Shown one piece after another: positions 45,428 through 56,423 of a stretch of 64,000 bases of DNA. The notes beneath the pieces are model-generated. The model did no database searches. It saw only the letters and a program-made list of their open reading frames with translations, and was not told where the DNA came from. Made by a program: the position numbers and the translations under genes. The stretch is from Begonia masoniana (Eukaryota > Streptophyta > Magnoliopsida > Cucurbitales > Begoniaceae). Every line of letters starts with the position of its first letter. Positions within the stretch are counted from its first letter, which is position 1. The stretch lies in contig CM039512.1 of assembly GCA_022432975.1 (NCBI GenBank), positions 36,453,730 to 36,517,729 on the forward strand, read 5' to 3'.

Positions 45428-47895
45428 TGTGACGACCCTAATACTGTACCCAATTTTTTCCGTACCATTTTTTTTTTTATACTTATCATTATAAACTTTA
45501 GACCTAACCTTAAGCGGTTATTAAATCGAAATCAGAGTTCGTTTAGTAATTCGTTTAAAACAAATACTAAAACAATTAAAACAAATATGTAAAACAAATT
45601 AAAAACATTTAAAAACAATTAAGCATCGACTGAGGGACAAAAAGGGATTTTTATCCAAATATACAAGGGCGATCAATCGCCCGTAGGCGATTGTAACAGG
45701 CGATTGTTCGCCTGTTGCCAAAACGCCAGTGGCGATCAAGTTTGTGGCGATTGTTCGCCACACGCCCTGGAATTCCAGGGAGTGGCGATCCAAGAGGGGC
45801 GATTGATCCCCTCCTCAGGCGATCAATTGCCACCCTCTCTTCCTCCCTCTCACTTTCGTTCCATTTCCTTCCTTTTCTTTCTTTCTTTTTCTCCTGCGCC
45901 AACTACACAAATACAACTTATACATACACCCTAACCAACACAATAACATCAAATATAAACTCACTCATATCCTCATCCTTTTCACATTCACCGAATCACC
46001 CTAAATAACGACTCAAAATGTATTTAAAATACGATCAATTTTCCTGAAAACGAATTGCGTGGATATGTTTGAAAATCGTACAAAATCCCCTATGAAAATT
46101 TAAAACAACCAAGCAGTTCCAGAATTTCAAAATAAAAGTCGTCAATTAAGCATCGTATACATATTCTATCCATTTTGTCCCAAAACACTTACATATGGTC
46201 CCCACGGGTCAGGTAAGCATCGACTGCGCAACACACCACCGCAAGCCATCCTCCGTCAACTGCATCACTCCTCAGGTGGAGGGATCTCGTCCTCACCTAT
46301 GTCAAAATCACCTACACCATACAGACACCTATGAGATAAAAATCTCAGCAAGTTCTAGTAAATGTACATGCATGCTATGCATATGGGTTCAGAAATCATG
46401 TAGCATTTTCTTTATCTTTACTCTGTGGGTGTCACCGAGATCTCAGCCTCCTAACCGGAGAGAGCACATCCAGCAGTCGGACTACTCTTTCCAGCTAGAA
46501 GAGGGGGATACACACTTACAACGAGTACAGCCGTGCCTGAGCCCCATCTCGCATGACCTATAACTGTATAACTGTATGAGTATGCAATAGATGTGGTATT
46601 GTGACAAACCCGTAATCAGTCTCCACAGTAGGTCGTTCCCCTCTCCAGACCACATCGCTGTTTTCTTTAAAACATCATGCGGAAATTCATTTTCTATGTT
46701 CTTTTAAAACACGTGATGCGTGAACAGTTCAATATGACAGAAAGTAAACATACATACGGAGCATACCATCAAAACACAACATCAACCAATAAAACGATCG
46801 AACCCTAACTACCCAACCAAAGCGATTAAATAAACACGTCACCAAAACTCCTCGAGACGGCCTTGACGTACGGTGTAGGCCAATCGGCCAGAGAAGATCA
46901 CGAGAACTTACCTCGTGCACGCTGCAATCCAAGCTCCGTCCACGAGCGTTGTTTACCTAAGAAATTTCACAATATCATTGTTAAAACGAGCTTAAACCGT
47001 TAAATGTCCAAATTTAACGAAACCTTGACTAAGGACATTCCTTAAAGCTCTAATTTGATTTAATAGCGCATTTTAGCGAAAATTACTCATTCTATATTCC
47101 AAAACCTCAATTAACGAGCATTTTCCATAAACTCGAAAATCCTAAAACTTTAACATTCTCACAAATAACTCTAACTTCGTCCAAAAACGTTCAATACGTC
47201 CTTTATATCATCAATCACAATAAACCTATTAATTTCGGACAAATCACATTTTCAACAGAAACCCTAAACGAACCCTAACCGTCAAACTCCGTGAAAATCG
47301 AAATAAACTTCACCAAAACCTTAGAATCGAATCGTACCTAGGGTCGGGATTGAGGAAGAAAACGTGAAGAATCGAGGACGAACGGAGGACAAATCGTCGT
47401 TGGAGAGGAGGAACGCCATGAGGGAGAAGTTACCTGGAGAAGGAGGTTCGTAGGGAGGGAGTGAAAATCGTGAAGGAGAAGAAGGAATTTTTTTTTATAT
47501 AATATTGACTTGTCAAATGACCGTTTTGCCCCTTTCTTTGATTTTCTATTTGTTTCGTCTTTCGTTTCGTTAATTGACCGTCGATTCGGTTTCTCCAAAT
47601 CTACATATTTCTCTAGTAAACCCAACTTATTACTAGGGTTCTTTTAAAACTGTCTGTTCGCAAATCGGACCGCGTTTACTATTTTTACTAAAACGTCCTT
47701 TATATTACGAGAAACGTAATTTCTCAAAATATAGCGTTATTACTCCGAAAAATCCCGTAAATTCCTTAAAATTCCTATTAATCGTTATGATCGAAATGAC
47801 GCTTTCTTTTCGTAAAACGGGTTTGATTTAACATATTCACAAAAAAATGCCAATATATATTATGATATAAATTCTCGTACAAGCTGGATATTACA
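45428..47895 (-). mobile_element. Element E 5' LTR
   Basis: 2468 bp, near-identical to the 3' LTR. The hairpin cluster lies at 45665-45835 (palindrome CCCTGGAATTCCAGGG near 45766). It has lost a short stretch of GATCAATCGCC words relative to the 3' LTR near 45740. A minus-strand TATAAAG lies at 47698-47704. Confidence 0.92.
46312..46911 (-). other. Candidate structured LTR intron of E (5' LTR)
   Basis: Donor at 46911, acceptor at 46312. The splice-site pairing is full length: CCTACACC 46311-46318 with GGTGTAGG 46872-46879. Central hairpin 46451-46498, pre-acceptor hairpin 46332-46347. In the gene order of E this copy would lie in the leader of the genomic RNA. Confidence 0.55.
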
Positions 47896-48576
47896 CGTGG
47901 AGCTGATATTTGCCCTTGATTGAGTTCTCGTACAACAACAGCTTCCAGGCTACGATTGGCATAGCTCCGTACGAGGCGTTGTATGGTAAAAAATGCAGGT
48001 CTTTGCTATATTGGGATGAGGTAGGCGAGGCTAGTTGGCCCAGATATTTTACAACAAACAGCAGAGAAGATCGCCGTTATCAGACAACGTATCGAGGTAG
48101 CATAGAGCCGCCAAAAGAGCTATGCTGACACTAAACGGAGGGACTTGGAGTTCAATGAGGGTGATGAGGTTTATCTTAAAATTTCTCCGTTTAAGGCGTT
48201 ATGCGGTTCGGAAGAAGAGGCAAGTTGAACCCTCTTTATGTGGGGCCCTTTCCTACTTTGAAGAGGATCGGGACCATGGCGTATAGGTTACGGCTTCCGG
48301 CATCCATGGAAGGCATTCACGATGTGTTTCACGTGTCCATGCTCAAAACAATGTGTGCGTGATCCATCACACGTCATAGAGACAAGAGAGATCGAGGTGC
48401 AACCAACACTGACCTATGTGGAGAGGCCAGTGCGGATTCTAGAGTCCTCTATCAAGGTGGTGCGCAATAAGGAGATCCCGTTGGTAAAGGTTCCATGGCG
48501 GAATCATGATGTAGAGGAGGCTACTTGGAAGAGGCAGTAGGATATGATGTCTAAGTATCCTTAACTGTTTGTATAA
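47896..48576 (+). pseudogene. Element D integrase C-terminal part and chromodomain
   Basis: It continues the D integrase after E. A TGA follows the TSD where relatives have Arg before [11 protein letters not shown]. The frame holds [21 protein letters not shown], then shifts near 48035 and again near 48190 and 48340. The chromodomain-like end is YVERPVRILESSIKVVRNKE...VEEATWKRQ, then TAG, and a TAA within the final PELFV-like stretch. Confidence 0.85.
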
Positions 48577-48600
48577 TCAAATTTTGAGAACAAAATTTTA

Positions 48601-48616
48601 ATTAAGGTGGATGAAA
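48601..48616 (+). other. Element D polypurine tract
   Basis: ATTAAGGTGGATGAAA directly precedes the 3' LTR start TGTAACACCCGG and matches the tract of A. Confidence 0.75.
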
Positions 48617-49066
48617 TGTAACACCCGGTTTTACAGAATTTTATTATTTCAATAAATAATGGCATTTTTGTAAATATGTCAAATTAAGTCTGTTTTGCGA
48701 ACGGAAAGTTTTAATGGAACCTTAATAATAAATTGGAATTTATGGTGAAATAAATAAATTTGAAGAAACCAAATCATTAACTAAATAACGAGATAAGTAA
48801 AGGAACAAAATAGAAAATCAAAGGAATGGCAAAATAGTAATTTGATAAGCAAAATTAATAAAAAAACATCACAAATCCCCTCCCCCCCTCCCACGATTAT
48901 TTCATTCTGCTATTTCTTTTCTCTCCTCACCCTCCAACGGTGATTTCCCTCCTCCCTCACGCGGCTCTCTCCTCCGGCAATTCCTCTTCCTCCGATCAAC
49001 AACGATTTCTTCACGTTTTCTTCTCCAATCCCGACCCTAGGAAAGAATCTACTGTTTTGGAGCTTT
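48617..49066 (+). mobile_element. Element D 3' LTR, first part
   Basis: It begins TGTAACACCCGG and is interrupted after 450 bp by Cassandra element F. It resumes at 52612, as shown by the GCTTT duplication and similarity to the A LTR across the join (TTTTGGAGC then TTAGGGTTCG). Confidence 0.88.
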
Positions 49067-49189
49067 TGTAATGACCCTTTTTCCCAGCAAGATATTGTCC
49101 GCTCTAGGGATTAGGCTGTAGCCCAATATCCTCCCCTCACTGCTTTGTTTGGCGATGACTCACCAGTCGGTCACCCAACCTGGTACTAC
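49067..49189 (-). mobile_element. Cassandra F 3' LTR, first part (second part 51901-52159)
   Basis: TGTAATGACCC to GGTACTAC, then resumes at 51901 after G (TSD ACTAC) and ends GGGTCATCACA at 52159. The break falls inside the 5S-derived segment. Confidence 0.9.
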
Positions 49190-49636
49190 TGTGACGACCC
49201 CGACCCCGCATCGGTGCCACCATGACCTGTGCCGTGCGTGCATACGTACATACATGTGTTTTACACTCGCCTGTTCTCACTTAAATTTTTTTCCTTTCTT
49301 TTCTTTTCTTTCGTTGCATTTTTTGTTTTCCTTTCCTTTTCATTCGTTTAATCATTAGAGAACGGACTCGGGCTTAAAATCCATATCTAGACATTTGATC
49401 TCTAACTTAACCTTAAACAAGTTGGACATAAAGTTCGTCAACGTTTAAATCATTAAAACGGGGTTAAACCATTTTTTAGAAAAATGTTGACTCGATTTTT
49501 GGGTCCTTAAAATCCTTTAAAATACTTGGGGATCGCTCGTAAAATACATTTAAAAAGTATCGTAAAAGGTCGGGTTAAAACGTGTTTTGAAAAGTCAATT
49601 TTCAGAAAAAAATCATGTTGGGGTCAAGTGTGGCGC

Positions 49637-49815
49637 CGATCGATCGGGACATAAGGACAATCGATCGGGCCCTCTATGGATTCCCGATTAAAAACAATCA
49701 TCAACTCCGATCGATCGGGACATAAAGCCGATCGATCGGGCCCTCTCTGGATTCTGACTTAAAAACATCCATAAACGCCGATCGATCGCCCCTCGGGCGC
49801 GATCGATCGAGCGGA
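49637..49815 (-). repeat. CGATCGATCG word cluster in G
   Basis: GCCGATCGATCGGG, ACAATCGATCGGGCC, TCCGATCGATCGGG, GCCGATCGATCGGGCC, GCCGATCGATCGCC and GCGATCGATCGAGC occur in turn, spaced about 15-60 bp, with GACATAA spacers repeated. Confidence 0.88.
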
Positions 49816-50482
49816 CACCTCCTGGGCGCGCACACAGCACGCCCAGCGCGCACGGCCAGCGCGCCTCTAGCGCCCAACCAGCGCGCCACCCGCGCCCTTT
49901 TGTCCCTTTTTCTACCATTTGGCATTTTTCTTCAAATTTTCACCTAATACACACTTCAAATTTCATCATCAAAACATCTATCAATAATCCAACTAAATTA
50001 CTCATTCAAAAACCGAACACCCTACCTAAAACCATCAACTCCCGACACGAAACATTCGTTTCAACTTAAAACCTCAACCTACTTTAAAAACATCCAAACT
50101 CAACCAAAATCCATTCTATTTCACCAAAACATCACGTTCATTAATATTCATCCAAATCCATATCGAAACAATCAACACCCTATCCTTAAAACATAAAAAT
50201 CTATATCTAATTCATCAAAATTCATCAATACACGGCGGAAGCTAACATGGTCATCAAAATATCAACCTATCCAGATACCAAGCACCCTATAATGGTTTCT
50301 ATACATTTCATCAAATAATATTACCCATCAGCCCATTTCATCCCAAAATCCCAAAACACAAGACCTATGCTCCCCACAGGTCGTGCTCGCATCGACTATG
50401 CCAGCAGGTCCCACGAACATCCTCCTTCAAGCTGCAAGCTCGTCAGGTGAAGGGACATCGTCCTCACCTTGCTCGTCGTCAC

Positions 50483-51037
50483 CTACACCATAATGACACC
50501 TATGAGATAAAAATCTCAGTAAACTCTACGTAAATGTCTATGCATGACATGTATGCTATGAAAACCGTCCATATCATTTCATTTATCAGTACGTGTCAGT
50601 CTATGGTTATCGGAAACGCTCGACAGATGGATAGGCACATCAAGCGGTTAGACAGCCCACACCATCTGAAGGGAGAAAAACCTGCTCACCATGGAACGCC
50701 GAGTCTGAACCTCATCCCCGATAACCCCATGCCATGGTTGTTTACTGTGATAATTTACTTGCCTTTACATGTATTTCCTTTTTCATGAAACCGATGCACA
50801 AATTCATTTTATTGACATTTTAAAACGTGATGCATGAGCAATTCAATGTACAGTAAAACATACCTAATTGAGTATACCATCAAAACCTCTCAATACATCA
50901 AAATATCATAACACGCATCCTGTAAAACAATCAAACCTAATCTAACCAACCGAAGCAAAGCAATTAAACAAGCAAGCTCCAACAAAACTCGACATATGGT
51001 GTAGGCCAATTGGCCACGGTAAGTCACGAGAACTTAC
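50483..51037 (-). other. Candidate structured LTR intron of G
   Basis: Donor GGTAAGTTCTCGTGACTTAC at 51037, acceptor TATGGTGTAG|GTGA at 50483, 555 bp. The splice-site pairing is 11 bp: CCTACACCATA 50482-50492 with TATGGTGTAGG 50995-51005. Central hairpin 50624-50668, pre-acceptor hairpin 50503-50518. Confidence 0.58.
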
Positions 51038-51900
51038 CTCTCGTCCCGTGCACACCGAGCTCCTTGGTTCGAGCCTTGTCACCAAAAGCAAACCATAGCG
51101 TTCTTTTGTCAAAATTGAGCTTAAACATAAAATTTCAGAAATTTACGAAACTCCTAACTGAAGGAAATTTCCTAAAACTCTAATAAATCTCTCTCGGGCA
51201 TTTCATCGAGCAACTTACGCTCACAAATTCTCAAACTCCATTAATGGAGGTTTTTCAAAGCTCCATATTCGATTTTTCCAAACAAACGCTCAAATCATTC
51301 ATTATTTTGCCCAATAAACGTTAACAAAGTAATTTCTAACGTTTTCTAACAAAACCCGACTTTTTCCAACAAAATATAACAAAACCCTAAATGTTAAACA
51401 TCCTAGAAATTGAGAACTAACGCCGGGAAACACTAGAAACTCACGTAGAATCGCGAGGGGATGAGAAAACATGAAGAACCTCGATGAACGGATAAAGAAT
51501 CATTGATGTGGAGGAGGAATCGCCGTTGAGGAGAAGGGAGTCACCGTGAAGAGGGAGAGGAGAGAAATAACGTGAAGTGTTAGAGAAAGTTAGGGTTTTT
51601 GGCATTTAATCTACTTTGGCTTGGCAAATTACGAGTTTGCCCTTTGGTTCAATCTCCCGTTTATCCTATTGTTCGGCTATCGGTTTGGTTTCTCTAAAAC
51701 TTCTTATTTCACCAATAATTCCAATTTCTTCCTAGGGCTCTAATAAAACCTTTCGTTCGTCAAACAAATTTATTTTGCTATTTCTACGAATTAAATCTTC
51801 ATAGGGTCAAAACTGAAAACTTAAGCATTATATCTCGGTTTGAATTCCTTAAATTCCCATTGCGCGCACAATTCAAAAACCTGTAAAATCGGGTGTTACA

Positions 51901-52159
51901 ACTACTCTCACTAAAGCACTTTTAACTTCGGAGTTCTTATGGAATCCGTTGCCAATTGTGCTCCAAAACGCATCTTACTATCTTGGGAGGGTCTTTTTAC
52001 ATATGTTTCATTTTCACATACTTCCTCAAGCGATGTGGGATTGTGACCACCCCCTCTTTACGACCCGTCACGTTACAGTTCGCCCGCGTGAACGTACTGC
52101 CATCCGGGTTCCAGTTTGTGCAGCTATCGTACACATACTTACACATCCGGGTCATCACA
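51901..52159 (-). mobile_element. Cassandra F 3' LTR, second part
   Basis: It starts with the duplicated ACTAC and continues the 5S-derived segment (CTCTCACTAAAGCACTTTTAACTTCGGAGTT on the plus strand in two overlapping parts) to the LTR end at 52159. Confidence 0.9.
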
Positions 52160-52230
52160 ATCACCCTCCCTCGGGGGCTTAACGTCCTCATTGGCCATAT
52201 TTCCGGTTGGGTACAGGCTCTGATACCATT
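52160..52230 (-). other. Cassandra F internal region with primer site and polypurine tract
   Basis: All 71 bp between the LTRs. The minus strand reads TGGTATCAGAGCC (52216-52228), the Met-tRNA primer site, near the 5' LTR. GGGAGGGTGAT, a purine tract, lies next to the 3' LTR. No frame is present. Confidence 0.9.
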
Positions 52231-52606
52231 TGTAACGACCCTTTTTCCCAGCATGATATTGTCCGCTCTAGGGATTAGGCCGTAACCCAATAGCCTCCCC
52301 TCACGGCTTTGTTTGGCGAGGAATTCCCAGTCGGTCACCCAACCTGGTACTACTCTCACTGAAGGATTTTTAACTTCAGAGTGCTTATGGGATCCATTGC
52401 CAATTGTGCTCCAAAACGTGTCTTACTATCTTGGGAGGGTCTTTTTACATATGTTTCATTTCCACATACTTCCCCAAGCGATGTGGGATTGTGACGACCC
52501 CTCTTTACGAACCGTCACCTTCCGGTTCACCCGCGTGGATGTACCGCCATCTGGGTTCCGGTTCGTGCAACTATCGTACTCATATTTACACATCCTGGTC
52601 ATCACA
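52231..52606 (-). mobile_element. Cassandra F 5' LTR with 5S rRNA-derived segment
   Basis: 376 bp. The 5S-like part is about 52317-52410 on the minus strand. The box C region (GGTTGGGTGACC) and the intermediate element (GAGTAGTACC) are well kept and box A (GAAGTTAA then AAAT) is partly lost. Pol III promotion is known for 5S genes; activity here is not shown. Confidence 0.9.
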
Positions 52607-53591
52607 GCTTTAGATTTCGGTTTCTAGGGTTTAAACAATTAGGGTTCGTTAAGGGTTTTGTTAAAAACGTGAAATAAAGTTTGAAATCGATAGGGTTACC
52701 GTGATTATGGCTCAAATGGACGTATTTATGGTCGTTGGTAAGAGTTAGTTGAATTAATAAGGGTTGTTGAGGTTTTAGATTGTTGAAAGTTTGGAGAACT
52801 CCATTAATGGAGGTTTAGAAATTCACGAGCACGAATTGTTTGATAAAATGCTTCAACGAGTTAAATTAGAGTTTTAATAAATTTCCTCTAGCTAGGAGTT
52901 TTGCAGTTTTCAAAACTCAATATTTTAGACTTGATTTTAATGACGAATGTTGTGAATTGTCATAGATGAATAACGTTCGTGGATGGAGTTTAAATTGCAA
53001 CGGACGCTAGGTAAGTCTTCGTGACTTGTTTGGCCGATCCGACCTACACCATGGATGAGCTTTATTGATCGAGGATAATTGGAGAAATTCTTTTTTAGTG
53101 TAGGTTTGAAGGGTAGTTAGGATAATTGTATGTTAGAATGTTTTTTTATTAGGTTCTATGTATCGTTTGTGTTTTTCCTTACGTTTATGCTCAAATTCAT
53201 GTTCATGCATCATGTTTTATGAACCGGCACGAAAAATAAATTTCCGCATATGTTTTCATGAAAAGAAACCCCTAATGAAAATATATGAAATGCATGTAAT
53301 CTCGGTCACGTCGGGGTGGGGTTCAGACATGGCTGTCCTGAGAGGAGGAGCATGTTTTCCCCCTGCAAATGGAAAGTGCTATCTAACCACGAGATGTGCC
53401 CTCTCTATCTGGTGAGTCAACCCCCGGTGACACCTCCAGCTATGTAACTAAATAATGAAAAAGAAATGCATGTTTTTACAAACCTCGCATGCATAGCACG
53501 CATTTACATTTACGTAGATTTACTGAGCCTTTAACTCATAGGTTATTTCTATGGTGTAGGTGACTGTGATACAAGTGAGGACGACATTCCT
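52607..53591 (+). mobile_element. Element D 3' LTR, second part
   Basis: It continues after Cassandra (the first five bases are GCTTT) to the H insertion at 53592. It contains the intron-like domain 53011-53559. It overlaps in content with the 5' LTR from 32843. Confidence 0.88.
53011..53559 (+). other. Candidate structured LTR intron of D (3' LTR)
   Basis: Donor CTAG|GTAAGT at 53011, acceptor ATGGTGTAG|GTGA at 53559. The splice-site pairing is 10 bp (CCTACACCAT with ATGGTGTAGG). The central hairpin 53365-53412 and pre-acceptor hairpin 53524-53538 each carry a decayed pair relative to the 5' LTR copy. Confidence 0.55.
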
Positions 53592-53989
53592 TGTAACGAC
53601 CCCAACGGAATCGCCACACAAATTCATTACTTGATCTCTTAATCATTTGATTCTTGCTTCCATACACTTTATTCATTATTATTGTTAATATTATTCCCTC
53701 TTTATTTTCTCTCTTTTTTTTTTTTAAACATCTCTTAATCTGCATCCACCGATAGAGTTATAGTCTCACATCGACCGATGATCACGTGTCCGCCACGCGA
53801 CACCTCTGATCTCAACCAGCAATAGACATCCGCCGGTGGTCACGGGCATTGCACGTGCCTAATTAAAGACATCGCCCGGTCCCAAACATTCTCCACTAGA
53901 TGTTCATATTTACCCTACATTGACCGGTGGACATGTGTGCTTCACGTGACCGATTTAAAACATTTCCTGACTTTAAACAATAAGAAAAT

Positions 53990-54610
53990 ACTCACATCAT
54001 CCGGTCACTAGACGACAATTTAACATCTACATCATCCGGTGGAGAATTACACTTCATCCACCGAACACTAGACGACAAAATACCATTTACATCATCCGGC
54101 GAAGAAATACGCTTCATCCACAGAACGCTAGACGACAAAATAACATTCCCAGCATCCGGTGAAGAAATACACTTCATCCACCGAACGCTAGACGACAAGT
54201 TAACATTTACATCATCGGGTGAAGAAACAAACTACATCTTCCGGTGACTTATTACACTACATCTGCCGATCACTAGACGACAAAATAGCACTATCATCAT
54301 CCGATGGCTTAAACACTACATCTGCCGATCGCTAGACGACAAAATAGCACTTTCATCATCTGATGGCTTAAACACTACATCTGCCGATCGCTAGACGACA
54401 AAATAGCACTTTCATCATCCGATGGCTTAAACACTACATCTGCAGATCGCTAGACGACAAAATAGCACTTTCATCATCCGATGGCTTAAACACTACATCT
54501 GCCGATCGCTAGACGACAAAATAGCACTTTCATCATCCGATGGCTTAAACATCGCTAGACGACAAAATAGCACTTTCATCATCCGATGGCTTAAACACTA
54601 CATCTGTCGA
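53990..54610 (-). repeat. About 59-bp tandem repeat with CTAGACGAC core in H
   Basis: Roughly ten units, each with GCTAGACGACAAAATA. The right-hand units (from about 54250) are 59 bp and nearly identical (ACTACATCTGCCGATCGCTA...CATCATCCGATGGCTTAAAC). The left-hand ones are diverged (GAAGAAATACACTTCATCCA). Confidence 0.88.
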
Positions 54611-55046
54611 TGACGTCAGCCGGATGGTTGCCTCATCCGGCTTCTATCATACGGCAGTAAAACAATATAATCATCAAACATCTTCATTCGATAGAACATA
54701 TCACAACTCACCCGATTCTTAACTTAGTAACTATAAACCTCAAAGAGTAAGGATCATAAATTCATCCAAAATACGCATAGCGGAAGACTTAAGCAACACA
54801 ACCATTCAATAATCCTTAAGTTGTATTCAGACTCTAAAGTCAAACCATTCAAATCCAAATCTCATTGTTATAAGAAATTCTGTTCTACTTAGTCATTTGT
54901 TTATGATAAACTACTCTGACTTACTATGAGCATAACCAGGGAACTTAATCGCCTATCCAGCCTTGCACTGTCACACTGAGCATCCTCCAGCAACCAAGCT
55001 TAGACATCCTCATTAACCTTGAGTTCCTCACCTGAAAACTCGTCAC

Positions 55047-55845
55047 CTACATCATAAGGTTTAAACTATAAGCCTAATGCTTAGTAAGGAATGCAACACT
55101 AACATGGATGCATGAATGTATAGTTTGGGAAAATCACATGCTCATAAGTCTTTTTCTTGTTCATATCTTTGCTTGAAATCATCATTCATAGTCATAGATC
55201 ATATTCATCATTCATAGTCATTGATCATATTCATCATTCATAGTCTTTGATCATATTCATCATTCATAGTCTTTGATCATATTCATCATTCATAGTCTTT
55301 GATCATATTCATCATTCATAGTCTTTGATCATATTCATCATTCATAGTCTTTGATCATATTCATCATTCATATAAGTTGTGTGGATTAAGAGAGGATTTG
55401 TGCCGGTAAAGGGGGTTCGACAGTGAGTTTGATCTTTTTCCCTACTGCGGGTCGTATTTATATGTCCTTCTTTGGACTGTGACATACGTCGAACCGCCCC
55501 CAACCCTCACTTCATCCACGTTGCATAAATCTTATATATATACATATATACATACATATCTTGTTCATGGAAAACATGCATTAAAACATTTTCTTATGCT
55601 TGAGAAACATTCATGATGCATGAACATGAGAACTTTTAACCCATCAGACTATGACAAGGATCTTATCAGAGCAGACAACTTCACATTCACTAGCAGGTCA
55701 TCAAATAGCATAACTCACATTATTCATCAATCCTTCAAGTGCAGACAAGCTCATCATCATAAGGTAAACATCAGACATCTAAAACAACCTGGTACTCCCA
55801 CGATGTAGGGCTCTATTAGCCGGAAATCTTAATACATTCACTTAC
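55047..55845 (-). other. Candidate structured LTR intron of H (compensatory changes)
   Basis: Donor AGGTAAGT at 55845, acceptor TGATGTAG|GTGA at 55047, 799 bp, the longest of the set. Splice-site pairing: GATGTAGG 55802-55809 with CCTACATC 55046-55053, so both partners changed together from the CCTACACC/GGTGTAGG of other families. Pre-acceptor hairpin 55069-55083 is TAAGC/GCTTA. A different middle inverted repeat (GGGTTCGAC with GTCGAACC, 55425-55500) replaces the usual hairpin. Confidence 0.5.
55173..55372 (-). repeat. 26-bp tandem repeat in H
   Basis: About seven units of CATATTCATCATTCATAGTC plus TTTGAT, the first ones with CATAGAT or CATTGAT in place of CTTTGAT. It lies within the intron-like domain of H and explains much of its extra length. 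Confidence 0.92.
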
Positions 55846-56423
55846 CTGGTCTCCTTAGCACTTTGAGCTCCTTTCTCTTCAAACTTCTCCACCTAAAACA
55901 TTTACATTGCAGTAGTTAAAACAAAATCCTAATAGTTCTAATCTCAAGTCATCCTAAGGTCTGATAGCTAAGAGTCATTCCCACTCTCAGATTTCAAATG
56001 TTCTTATTATTAGTCGGCCATTGGAAAACCCAAAACTCCAATGCCGAGTAGAAAACAGGGCTAACGAACTAACAGATAGCTACGTTGTCTATTGCTTACC
56101 TTGGGCACGGAGTAGTCGAGTAGTGGCAGAGAAAACCGATCGTCGAAGAGGGTATGCTGAAAGCAGAGAGCAAGAGCTTGGGAGAGAAGAAATCGCCGAA
56201 GAGGAAGGTGTCGGCTACAGTGGTTCAAGTGAGGTTTAAAACATTTCCTTTTTCTTTATATAGTGGTCATCTCCCTCCATTATTACAACTTTGCCACTAA
56301 ACCTAGTTTAAATCCACATGAAATTAATTATTCTTGGTATAAAACTCTAAACCGTGAAGATTGAATACTCATGACCGTTAATACAGTTAGGGAGTCACCT
56401 GGTTGAAGTTGTCAGGTGTTACA

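Larger units (their letters stand above)
38264..47895 (-). mobile_element. Element E: most complete Ty3/gypsy retrotransposon of the window
   Basis: TSDs CGTGG (38259-38263 and 47896-47900) flank LTRs 38264-40741 and 45428-47895 and a 4.7-kb internal region with primer site, gag-pol and polypurine tract in normal order. The two LTRs are very similar, so insertion is fairly recent relative to the others. The pol is of the same lineage as D, into whose integrase gene E inserted. Several stops and frameshifts make it inactive as read. Confidence 0.93.
49190..51900 (-). mobile_element. Solo LTR G inside Cassandra
   Basis: 2711 bp, TGTGACGACCCC to CGGGTGTTACA on the plus strand, with perfect TSDs ACTAC (49185-49189 and 51901-51905) and no internal region. 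A CGATCGATCG cluster lies at 49637-49815, then a GC-rich stretch to 49900. Its middle (50590-50760) is close to that of L. It carries the intron-like domain. Confidence 0.9.
49067..52606 (-). mobile_element. Element F: Cassandra-type TRIM retrotransposon, split by G
   Basis: TSDs GCTTT (49062-49066 and 52607-52611) flank two LTRs of about 376 bp and an internal region of only 71 bp with a primer site and polypurine tract. There is no coding sequence. The LTR holds a 5S rRNA-derived segment (GGATCCCAT, GAAGTTAA, GAGAGTAGTAC, GGGTGACC in 5S order on the minus strand), the hallmark of Cassandra. Such elements rely on proteins of other retrotransposons. Solo LTR G has inserted in the 3' LTR. Confidence 0.92.
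53592..56423 (-). mobile_element. Solo LTR H in D 3' LTR
   Basis: 2832 bp, TGTAACGACCCC to CAGGTGTTACA on the plus strand, with TSDs TTCCT at 53587-53591 and 56424-56428. It has no internal region. Its sequence is unlike the other families except for the LTR ends and the intron-like domain. It holds two tandem arrays. Confidence 0.9.

Noticed and set aside
52317..52410. Functional 5S rRNA gene
   Set aside because: It lies inside an LTR bounded by TSDs, box A is altered, and no tandem 5S units flank it. It is the Cassandra 5S-derived segment.
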